64,000 nucleotides of DNA from DATMER01 sp040349255. Its GTDB lineage: Bacteria; Acidobacteriota; Thermoanaerobaculia; Multivoradales; UBA5704. The position numbers and the translations under genes were made by a program. Shown in pieces: positions 55,729 to 64,000 of this stretch. Under the pieces are notes generated by a model. It was not told where the DNA came from. It worked only from the letters and a program-made list of their open reading frames with translations, and made no database searches. How positions within the stretch are numbered: position 1 is the first letter of the stretch; the number at the start of each line of letters is the position of its first letter. The stretch spans positions 19,691-83,690 of the forward strand of contig JBEQUE010000082.1 of the NCBI GenBank assembly GCA_040349255.1, read 5' to 3'.

Positions 55729-55757
55729 TTGACAGCCGTATTGAACAAGTCTAGGCT
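55729..55757 (+). promoter_or_regulatory. Sigma-70-type promoter of the small conserved protein gene
   Basis: TTGACA (55729-55734), 17-bp spacer, TAGGCT (55752-55757). Transcription would begin near 55764 and yield a leader of about 143 nt with two hairpins: CGGCGCC...GGCGCCG (near 55851-55870) and CGGGGT...ACCCCG (near 55876-55890), just before the RBS. Confidence 0.7.
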
Positions 55758-55906
55758 CTCGCTCGTCAAGTGGACGGGTGCTCCGGGCCTCTTTGAAAAC
55801 TTCTCCTGGGATGGGGTGGACCCGTGACCTGCACAAAGATTGGAAACCGGCGCCAATGACGGCGCCGTTCAAGCGGGGTCGGGAACCCCGGAAAAGGAGA
55901 AGGACC

Positions 55907-56266
55907 ATGGCCAAGTCGAATTCGTACGCCGAGACCGTGAGCGGGTGGGAGGAGCTGCTGGCCGCTCTGGAGCAGAACAGCGGCGAGCTCCCGCAGTTGA
56001 AGACGCCGCGCCAGCGGCTCCAGGTCGTCCTGGACCAGATCAAGGGCTTCGCGTCCGAGCAGGCGGCCCTCACCGCGAGCCGCCAGCTCGCGACCAGCCG
56101 GGTGGAGTACCTGCTCGTCCAGGGCCGCAAGCTGGCGACGGTGCTGCGCACCTCGGTGCGCGAGCACTACGGCAACCGCAGCGAGAAGGTCGCCGAGTTC
56201 GGCCTCCAGCCGCTGCGTCCCCGTCCGCGCCGCACCTCTGACAACCCGCTGCCTCAGCCCGAGTAG
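55907..56266 (+). CDS. Small conserved helical protein (unknown family)
   Basis: 119 residues from ATG 55907 with a strong RBS (AAGGAGAAGGA). Predicted all-helical: SYAETVSGWEELLAALEQNSG, a long amphipathic helix with KTPRQRLQVVLDQIKG, then ASEQAALTASRQLATSRVE and LVQGRKLATVLRTSVREHYGNRSEKVAEFGLQPLRPRPRR. I recognise the segment TASRQ...LVQGRKLATVLR...YGNRSEKV-EFGLQP from many small acidobacterial and other genomes, function unknown. A strong promoter and structured leader suggest high and regulated expression. Confidence 0.75.
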   Translation: MAKSNSYAETVSGWEELLAALEQNSGELPQLKTPRQRLQVVLDQIKGFASEQAALTASRQLATSRVEYLLVQGRKLATVLRTSVREHYGNRSEKVAEFGLQPLRPRPRRTSDNPLPQPE

Positions 56267-56319
56267 GCCGTAGTGACCTGGGGCTCGCCGTCTCCCGGCG
56301 GGCCTCGGGGCCCTGTTCA

Positions 56320-56388
56320 TTGACAATTTAAGGGATGGCGGCCGCCGAGCCCAAGGCCGCCGCCGTCCCACCCCCTGCGGGGGGTGGT
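56320..56388 (+). other. Structured element, copy 2 (TTGACAA plus GC-rich hairpins)
   Basis: TTGACAA at 56320-56326 then a hairpin GGGATGGCGGC / GCCGCCGTCCC (56332-56342 / 56359-56369, 11 bp, one wobble), then a second short hairpin CACCCC / GGGGTG. The first hairpin and its loop (CGCCGAGCCCAAGG) closely resemble copy 1 at 28383-28418. It precedes an antitoxin gene. Confidence 0.5.
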
Positions 56389-56426
56389 GACCATGGTAGG
56401 GTGACCAGGGTCATGGGAGGTGGATC

Positions 56427-56645
56427 ATGGGGCGTTCCGTCTCGAAGTCTGCTTTCAAGGCCAGGGCACTTGAATATTTTCGTGAGGTGGAGAGCACCGG
56501 CGTGGAGCTCGTCATCACCGACCATGGCAAGCCGGTCCTGAAGATCGTGCCGTTCGTGCACGACCCGGAGGAAGCTCTGCGGTCGCTTCGTGGCACCGTC
56601 GTTCGTTTTGAAGACCCGCTTGAGCCGGTGGGGCTGGAGGACTGA
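56427..56645 (+). CDS. Phd/YefM-type antitoxin (no toxin seen)
   Basis: 72 residues with the Phd-like opening MGRSVSKSAFKARALEYFREVE and the strand ELVITDHGKPVLKIVP, typical of stand-alone antitoxin or DNA-binding modules. The next gene on the same strand is not a recognised toxin; it is an orphan or the regulator of the downstream cassette. Confidence 0.8.
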   Translation: MGRSVSKSAFKARALEYFREVESTGVELVITDHGKPVLKIVPFVHDPEEALRSLRGTVVRFEDPLEPVGLED

Positions 56646-56716
56646 AGCTCGGTTGCGATATGAATGGAGGCATATGAGCCGGAGTAGACCGCGGACCTGG
56701 TGAAAGTGAGGCGTTA

Positions 56717-57128
56717 ATGGTCGAATGTTTTGACTTTGCCGCTGTTCGTCACTTTCGTGACGGTGACTCGCTCAGTGAACGCGGGGGCCCTGGATAATGC
56801 CGACCAACTCTTTGGCTTTGCGGCAGAGTGTGCAATCAAGAGTGCTTTGGTCACGCTGCCCGGCTGCCTGCAGGGTGGTGACCTCGCCGGGAAGTATAGA
56901 GAGCATGTAGACCGACTCTGGGACCTCGCGCTGCTACAGAATCTCCATCGTCGTTATCCAGGTCTCCTGTCCCTGCTTCGCGGAAGCAATCGGCCTTTTG
57001 CCGACTGGGCGACGGATCAACGATATGGACCCGACAGCGCGATAACCTCCGAGGTTCTCGAGCGACATCGAGAAGCGGCGAAACGCGCCCTCGGTGCCGT
57101 TCAGCTAAGCGGGCAGAGAAAGAGGTGA
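56717..57128 (+). pseudogene. HEPN-like protein of the KGGVGR cassette, frameshifted near its start
   Basis: The intact frame from ATG 56717 starts MVECFDFAAVRHFRDGD and SLSERGGP, which fits the N-terminus of HEPN-like proteins (RHxRDAxxL), but stops at TAA 56795 region after GGPG. The +1 frame (from about 56730) continues NADQLFGFAAECAIKSAL, the HEPN core helix, through to KR at 57128. A single-base slip in the G/C run CGGGGGCCC at 56782-56790 would join them. It may be a real disabling mutation, a programmed slip or a sequence error. The 3' end overlaps the ATPase gene by 4 bp (GTGA). Confidence 0.55.
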
Positions 57129-58459
57129 AGTCAGTGCGCTTTGACGAAGTTATCGATGCCGCTCTCAGCCTGATTAGAAAACAGTTTGCAGATCGCCAGA
57201 GCCCGGTCACTTTTGTGCGCGACGTGGCTGGGCAACTTACTGCTGTTCTAGAGAATGATGCGCTCAATAGCGCTGAACTAGAGGGGCTAGCACAGGAGTT
57301 AGATAAACGACTCGGCCGATTCAGTCCCGGACCTCGGCGAGTATTGCTTCGCCGCGCAGACCTCATTGACGAAGTTGACATATTTGAGTCTCCCGACCGC
57401 GTGCGTCTCGCCGACGCTGAGAATGCTTGGCTTGTCGATCGCCTCTTGACCAATCAAGAGTGGCTGCGCAGGCCAATTTCCCCTCAGCTGTCTTTCCCGG
57501 TGGCCACCGCCTTTAGCCTCAAAGGCGGAGTCGGGCGGAGCACCGCAGTTGCAGTATGGGCGTGGTATTTGGCTCGTGAAGGGAAAAGGGTCGTGGTCGT
57601 CGATCTCGATCTTGAGGCTCCAGGTCTAGGCAGTCTGCTTATAGATGATCTGCCGAGCTATGGTTTGGTGGATTGGCTTGTCGAATCTATTCTCGACGCT
57701 CAACCCGGGAAAGAGATGCTTGATGACTGTCTCGCGTTTAGTCCTGTTGCCGACGATGCCCAGAATGTCATTCAGGTGCTCCCAGCGTTTGGTGCAAAGA
57801 CCTTGGACTATGTTGCCAAAGTCGGTCGAGTTTATCTCCCTAGCCTCGCACCTGGCGGAAGTGAGGTCGGCTTGGCGGAGAGAATTGGGTACTTGATTGG
57901 TGAATTGGGTAAGCGTCAGGACCCTCCCGATGTGGTCTTGCTGGATAGCCGAGCCGGCCTGCACGATATCGGCGCGGCTGTGGTCACGCAGCTCGGATCC
58001 GAGGTTTTTCTCTTTGCACGGGATGAGCCGCAGAACTGGCGAGCATATCGATTGCTTTTCGAGCACCTAACGAAGTCAAAGGCTATAGAGTTTGGCATGC
58101 CGGACGACGACCTCCGCTGGCGCCTTAAGATGGTTGCTGCGCAAGTCGCAAAGACTGAAGGCGCAGTGGCGAACTGCCTCGAAGCTTCATACGACACCTG
58201 GTCGGTGTTGTACGATGATGAGGATAGAGCCACGGAAAATAATCAGGCTGAGACTTTCGTGCGCGATGACGCAAATGCGCCACATTATCCTCTTACAATA
58301 TATTACGATTCAGGACTACAAGGCATCAGTCTCGTGGATGCCTCAAAACGGCCTCCTTGGCCTGTAATTGAGGCGGCATTCGGAGAGTTTCTTGTTGAAG
58401 CCACTGCAAGATTGTTGGCTAATCGAACGAATATAAGTATGCGACCGGCGGAGGCTTGA
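57125..58459 (+). CDS. KGGVGR-motif ParA/MinD-type ATPase
   Basis: 444 residues from GTG 57125. N-terminal about 110 residues are an unknown helical domain; the ATPase has the deviant P-loop KGGVGRST (133-140), switch I-like DLDLEAPG (160-167) and a switch II-like LLDSRAGLHD (about 277). The KGGVGR variant defines a group of MinD-like ATPases often found in accessory cassettes, unlike canonical chromosome-segregation ParA. GC is low compared with the core, matching transfer. Coupled at both ends: 4-bp overlap upstream and TGATG overlap downstream. Together with the P-loop partner it is probably a conflict or defence system; this is inference. Confidence 0.85.
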   Translation: MKSVRFDEVIDAALSLIRKQFADRQSPVTFVRDVAGQLTAVLENDALNSAELEGLAQELDKRLGRFSPGPRRVLLRRADLIDEVDIFESPDRVRLADAENAWLVDRLLTNQEWLRRPISPQLSFPVATAFSLKGGVGRSTAVAVWAWYLAREGKRVVVVDLDLEAPGLGSLLIDDLPSYGLVDWLVESILDAQPGKEMLDDCLAFSPVADDAQNVIQVLPAFGAKTLDYVAKVGRVYLPSLAPGGSEVGLAERIGYLIGELGKRQDPPDVVLLDSRAGLHDIGAAVVTQLGSEVFLFARDEPQNWRAYRLLFEHLTKSKAIEFGMPDDDLRWRLKMVAAQVAKTEGAVANCLEASYDTWSVLYDDEDRATENNQAETFVRDDANAPHYPLTIYYDSGLQGISLVDASKRPPWPVIEAAFGEFLVEATARLLANRTNISMRPAEA

Positions 58460-59940
58460 TGGCTATCTCGTTTGACTCGCATGCGGCCCGCTTAGCCCTC
58501 GCTCAGCTTCCCGAGTTGGCAGCCCAGGAGAGCCTTCATCCTCCGGATCTTAGGAGAGTGTATGTGCCTGCTTACCACGCAAAAGCGCTCCACCTCGACG
58601 CCAGTATTGTGGTGGGAATGAGGGGGGCTGGAAAGAGCTGGTGGACTGCCGTACTTGCAAGTCCGAAGCACCGCAGGTTCGTCTCTGAGCAGCTTCAGCA
58701 CTCGGCTCTTTCGCGTGTTAACGCAAAAGTTGGCTTCGGCCTTGCTGATACGGAGGTTGACTTCCCGCGCGCGGAAACAGTAGTTTCGTTACTGGATAAG
58801 GGCACTGATCCAATTGCAATTTGGCTGACGGTTGTTCTGCGCCACGCAATGAGTGAAATTGGGCAGGGGAAGTCTTTTCCTGAAGGATCTTGGCCTGACC
58901 GGGTCCGCTGGGTTGTCGAGCATCGCGATGAGGTGAACGCCAAGTTAACAGAATGTGATGCGGAGCTTGCTAAGCGAGGACAGGTTCTCCTTGTACTATT
59001 TGACGCCTTCGATCGGTTGTCTAACGATTGGAGCAAGGCGCGGAGGCTGAGTTCAGCAGCTCTTCAACTCGGATTGAACCTGCGCAGCCGCAGTGCGGTT
59101 CGGCTTAAATTCTTCATACGCCCCGATCTTGAGGAAGATCCCGAAACTTGGGGTTTTCCGGATTCCTCCAAGCTGCGACACTCGAAGGTCGATCTCGCCT
59201 GGAGCAGTACCGATCTTTATGGCTTGGTATTTATGCAACTCAGCAACGCGAATGAAACGGATGGTTTTGCCGCCGAATTTCGCCAGGAGATAGAAAAAGA
59301 ATTCAGCCTTCAATGGGAAAAGAGAGACAACGTTTATATCCTTCCATCTACGCTTACGCGCAATGCTAATCTGCAGCAAAAGGTTGTTGAGGGCTTGGCA
59401 GATCGCTACATGGGCGGCGGCCCTAAGCGGGGCACGACTTATACCTGGGTTCCACTCCACCTTGCGGATGCGGCTGGCAAGATAAGCCCTCGTAGTTACT
59501 TATTAGCTTTCAAAGGCGCTGCCGAGCACACGGATAAAGATCATCCTGATCACCAGCGGGCTTTGCACTTTAGTGCAATTCAGGAAGGCGTTGTTAAGGC
59601 CTCTGAGATTCGCGTTCAAGAAATCGCAGAGGACTATCCGTGGGTGACACCTCTACTAGAAGCGGCGAGCGGTGCAGTAGTTCCAATCACAGCTGAGGAA
59701 CTTTCCAAGCGCTGGACTCCTGACTGTATAAGAAGGATGCGAAGAGCAACGGCGAGCAAGCTTCCGCCACGCCGATTCACCAGCGATCCACTGCGGCAAG
59801 GGAATACGGATATCCTGATCGATGATCTTGTCGAGTTGGCCGTCCTGTATAGGACAAAGGACCGGCGGCTCAACATCCCTGATATTTTTCGGGTCGGTTT
59901 TGGCATCAAGCGCAAGGGCGGCGTTAAGCCGCCCCGGTAG
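58459..59940 (+). CDS. P-loop NTPase of the KGGVGR cassette (function unknown)
   Basis: 493 residues from ATG 58459 (TGATG overlap with the ATPase stop). A Walker A motif GMRGAGKS lies at 53-60, and VLLVLFDAFDRL (about 178-189) is a likely Walker B. The rest is not assignable: STAND- or AAA-like features (TVVSLLDKGTD, RPDLEEDPETWGF) are visible, and the C-terminal 150 residues may be a sensor or effector domain. The gene is not similar to any well-known defence ATPase I can name. AT-rich relative to neighbours. Confidence 0.7.
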   Translation: MAISFDSHAARLALAQLPELAAQESLHPPDLRRVYVPAYHAKALHLDASIVVGMRGAGKSWWTAVLASPKHRRFVSEQLQHSALSRVNAKVGFGLADTEVDFPRAETVVSLLDKGTDPIAIWLTVVLRHAMSEIGQGKSFPEGSWPDRVRWVVEHRDEVNAKLTECDAELAKRGQVLLVLFDAFDRLSNDWSKARRLSSAALQLGLNLRSRSAVRLKFFIRPDLEEDPETWGFPDSSKLRHSKVDLAWSSTDLYGLVFMQLSNANETDGFAAEFRQEIEKEFSLQWEKRDNVYILPSTLTRNANLQQKVVEGLADRYMGGGPKRGTTYTWVPLHLADAAGKISPRSYLLAFKGAAEHTDKDHPDHQRALHFSAIQEGVVKASEIRVQEIAEDYPWVTPLLEAASGAVVPITAEELSKRWTPDCIRRMRRATASKLPPRRFTSDPLRQGNTDILIDDLVELAVLYRTKDRRLNIPDIFRVGFGIKRKGGVKPPR

Positions 59941-60014
59941 CTTGCATCCCTCGCCTTTTCAGAGCTTGAAGGGTCGCTGTAAGTATTTGATCGGCAGAAT
60001 AGGAGTTATTCATA

Positions 60015-61870
<1,856 letters not shown>

Positions 61871-61874
<4 letters not shown>

Positions 61875-63106
61875 CAGCCGCCCATCACGCCGAGCCCGAC
61901 GTAGACCCCGTCCTCCTGGGGCAGGCCGGGAAAGAAGCCGTCCGACTTGGCGCCGGCCTTGGCGGAGAGGCCCCAGCGGTCGCCGAGCCTCGCGTCAACC
62001 TCGGCGGTGGCGTTCCAGCCGTTGCTCGAGTCGAGACGCTCCAGGGCCTCCGGCTCTGCCCAGATGTCCGCGGAGAGGCCGAGCGCCACCCGGGAGCCCA
62101 GGTGCAGACCGTGCACCCCGGCGCCGGCGCCGTAGGCGCGGTCGATCGAGGAGTCGAGGTCGCGGACGTAGATCGTGAAGACCCCCTGTCGCGTGGTGGC
62201 GTGGAGGTCCAGAAAGCGCGAGACCCACTGCGGGCCCAGGGCTCCCCGGGTGCCGAGAGTCAGTCCGACATCGCCGACGTGGAGCATCGGGGCGCGGACC
62301 CGGCTCTCGCCGTGGAGGATGTGATCGCGGAAGTAGGCGAACATCCCGGCCACGAGGGTCGGATCGAGGACGTTCCAGATCGCCGTGATCCGGGCGTCGT
62401 CCCAGGTGTCTTCGAGGAGGGGATCCTCGAAGTCGATGCCGTAGGTGCCGTCCCAGACGATGGAGGCCGGGAGGCCGTGGCGTTGGGCCTGCCGGCCGAC
62501 CAGGTAAAGCGTCATGTCGTTGCCGCTGGCGGCCTCGTCGGCGAAGTCGCCCTCGTCGTCGCCGGGCCGCGGGTGCGGGACGGTGGAGACGTAGAGCGAG
62601 AGGTCGAGCTTGGCCATGAACGCCAGCGGGATCCTGGCCGCGTCGGTCCCCTCTTCGCGAAGGAGATCGAGGAAGATCCGCCGCGCGAGGACCTGGTCGG
62701 CCTCGACGCCGCCGGCGGCCAGGAGCAGGAGCTCCTCGTTGGTCCGCGGCGCGCGGTCGGTGGAGGTGGCACCCGAGAAGTCGAATCCGAATTCGTAGCT
62801 GGGGCCGAGCCCGAATTCGCGCGCCCTCCCGCCGTGGCCGCCCACCTCGTGCTGGACGAGGAGGAGCGCGGCCCCGATCGGGAACTCCCAGGCCGGCGCC
62901 ACGCCGGGGTGCCGCTCGCCGACGTCCTTGATCGACCCGATGCCCTGGCCGATAGCCGACTGGAGGGAGGCCAGCGTCCGCCCGCCGAAGTCCATGGCCG
63001 GCTCGGTCTCGTAGCCGACGAACCAGGGATCGGGCCCGGCCGGCTCCGCCTGGGCCTGGGCCAAGGCGGGGATCAGAAAGAGGGCGATCAGAGGCAGGGT
63101 TCTCAT
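61871..63106 (-). CDS. Exported protein with HExxH motif, partner of the ABC exporter
   Basis: 411 residues. Signal peptide (1-19, AQAQ). Near residue 85 is HEVGGHGGR, an HExxH zinc-binding candidate in a hydrophobic context (LLLVQHEVGGHG). The C-terminal 130 residues show alternating beta-strand pattern ending in aromatic (VMGGW), like an outer-membrane barrel. Possibly a membrane-embedded metalloprotein. It may be part of an export or lipid-handling apparatus. Family unknown. Confidence 0.65.
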
Positions 63107-63191
63107 CTCCCGAACACTACAACATGGAGCGCCCGGGTCCGTTTCCGTACCGTAAAGCCATGCCGATGCCGGCCTGAGATATCATCCGCCC

Positions 63192-63944
63192 ATGTCCATC
63201 ACCGTCGCCACGTGGAACGTCAACGGCATCCGCGCCCGGGAGGCGCAGTTCCTGGAGTGGGTCGGCCGCGACCGGCCGGATGTGATCTGCCTCCAGGAGA
63301 TCAAGGCCTCCCCGGACAAGCTCTCCGAGCCCGTCTGCAACCTGGACGGGTACTGGTGCTACTGGCACGGCGCCGGCGGCTACTCCGGAGTCGGGCTCAA
63401 CCTGCGGCGCGAGACGTTTCCGGAGGAGCCGCGCTACGAGCATCCCCCATTCGATCTCGAGACCCGCATCGTCACCGCGACGGTCCGCGATCTCACGTTC
63501 GCCTCGGTCTACGTCCCGAACGGCGGCAAGGACTACGAGGCCAAGCTCCGGTTCCTCAACTCGATGACGGGCTACGCCGCGGACCTCCAGGCCACCGGAC
63601 GGAAGCTGGTGCTCTCCGGAGACCTCAACGTCACCCTCACCGACCGCGACGTCCATCCCAAGGAGCGCAAGCCGGGGGTCATCGGCCAGCGCTCGGAAGA
63701 GCGCGAGCGCCTGGGCGCGATGATCTCCCATGGGCTCGTCGACGTCGGCCGCGCGCTCGACCCGGACAACGAGGGCCTGTTCACCTGGTGGGCGCCCTGG
63801 CGCAACATGCGGCAGAGAAACATCGGCTGGCGCATCGACTACATCCTCGCCAGCCAATCGCTCGCCGCGCGGGCCACGGCCTCGCGGGTGCTGGCCGACG
63901 TGGGCACCAGCGACCACGCGCCGGTCGTCGCCAGCTTCGGTTGA
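63192..63944 (+). CDS. xthA: Exodeoxyribonuclease III
   Basis: 250 residues of the AP-endonuclease/ExoIII family: TWNVNGIR (N8), DVICLQEIKA (E34), SGDLNVTLTDRD, and the C-terminal WRIDYILAS and SDHAPVVASF segments with the catalytic His. Cytosolic repair of abasic sites and 3' blocks. Start ATG 63192. Confidence 0.95.
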   Translation: MSITVATWNVNGIRAREAQFLEWVGRDRPDVICLQEIKASPDKLSEPVCNLDGYWCYWHGAGGYSGVGLNLRRETFPEEPRYEHPPFDLETRIVTATVRDLTFASVYVPNGGKDYEAKLRFLNSMTGYAADLQATGRKLVLSGDLNVTLTDRDVHPKERKPGVIGQRSEERERLGAMISHGLVDVGRALDPDNEGLFTWWAPWRNMRQRNIGWRIDYILASQSLAARATASRVLADVGTSDHAPVVASFG

Positions 63945-63951
63945 CTTGCTG

Positions 63952-63998
63952 CCTCTCCCCCGGCACGGGGGAGAGGGCCGGGGAGAGGGGGAACGGGA
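63952..63998. repeat. REP-like palindromic element, copy at window end
   Basis: Stem CCTCTCCCCCG / CGGGGGAGAGG (63952-63962 / 63966-63976), then CCGGGGAGAGGGGGAACGGG, the same tail as at 26271-26290. It follows the ExoIII stop by 7 bp and may end its transcript. Confidence 0.75.
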
Positions 63999-64000
63999 GC

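Noticed and set aside
55261..56151. 296-codon minus-strand open frame across the 21-bp array
   Set aside because: Heptad-like appearance is caused by the 21-bp period; it runs antisense to a convincing promoter and gene.

Overview
The window is about 70% GC and reads as a chromosomal segment of a Gram-negative (diderm) bacterium, most likely Acidobacteriota (Thermoanaerobaculia/Holophagae-like). This rests on gene content: a TonB-dependent receptor with an N-terminal carboxypeptidase-regulatory domain, a sortilin/VPS10-type beta-propeller protein, many Sec-exported proteins, a class D sortase in a diderm background, and small conserved proteins I associate with this phylum. The assignment is an inference. 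No rRNA or tRNA gene was recognised.

Layout. 1-12.4 kb: end of a TPR protein, an unknown protein preceded by a triple palindrome, a secreted matrixin-type protease with its small partner, EttA, a sortase and its LPDTA substrate separated by an internal terminator, DinB and aldehyde dehydrogenase, TMEM43-like and AlkZ-like proteins. 12.4-24.8 kb: a TonB-dependent receptor, then a tightly packed minus-strand run speA > cysteine dioxygenase > sulfite oxidase > TMTC-like membrane TPR protein > spermidine-synthase-like protein > tandem FKBP, joining cysteine-sulfur oxidation and possibly polyamine synthesis. Next comes an operon of [2Fe-2S] protein, 5'-nucleotidase and methyltransferase. 24.8-27.7 kb: sulfatase, adenosine deaminase and an H-NS-family protein.

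27.8-32.9 kb is an AT-richer accessory island. It holds a 20-bp degenerate tandem array, hairpin-rich DNA, a decayed DUF1016 (YhcG) nuclease gene, an intact ABC-three-component (ABC-3C) conflict system (Mrr-like effector, middle component, DUF2326 SMC-like ATPase), and a YefM antitoxin with a wrecked YoeB toxin. 33-45.2 kb: alpha/beta hydrolase, an Rpn-like relic, a rhodanese gene with an in-frame UGA followed by a bacterial SECIS-like hairpin (probable selenoprotein), a sortilin-type protein, an AAA/DUF4143 protein under twin palindromes, a two-component system, a GT39-like protein, a NUDIX hydrolase and a Phd/VapC pair.

45.2-64 kb: a second 20-bp array with paired dyads, secreted proteins, a DUF455/ATP-grasp-like pair, a cyclic-nucleotide-domain patatin, a single-chain topoisomerase III-RecQ helicase fusion whose linker is made of REP-like DNA, a third (21-bp) array, a small conserved protein with a strong promoter and structured leader, a second AT-richer island with a translationally coupled cassette (frameshifted HEPN-like protein, KGGVGR-type ParA/MinD ATPase, P-loop NTPase), an ABC exporter coupled to an HExxH protein, and ExoIII.

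The strongest candidates for something new are the KGGVGR cassette, the topoisomerase III-RecQ fusion, the rhodanese selenoprotein, and three unrelated helically phased 20-21-bp arrays within 28 kb.
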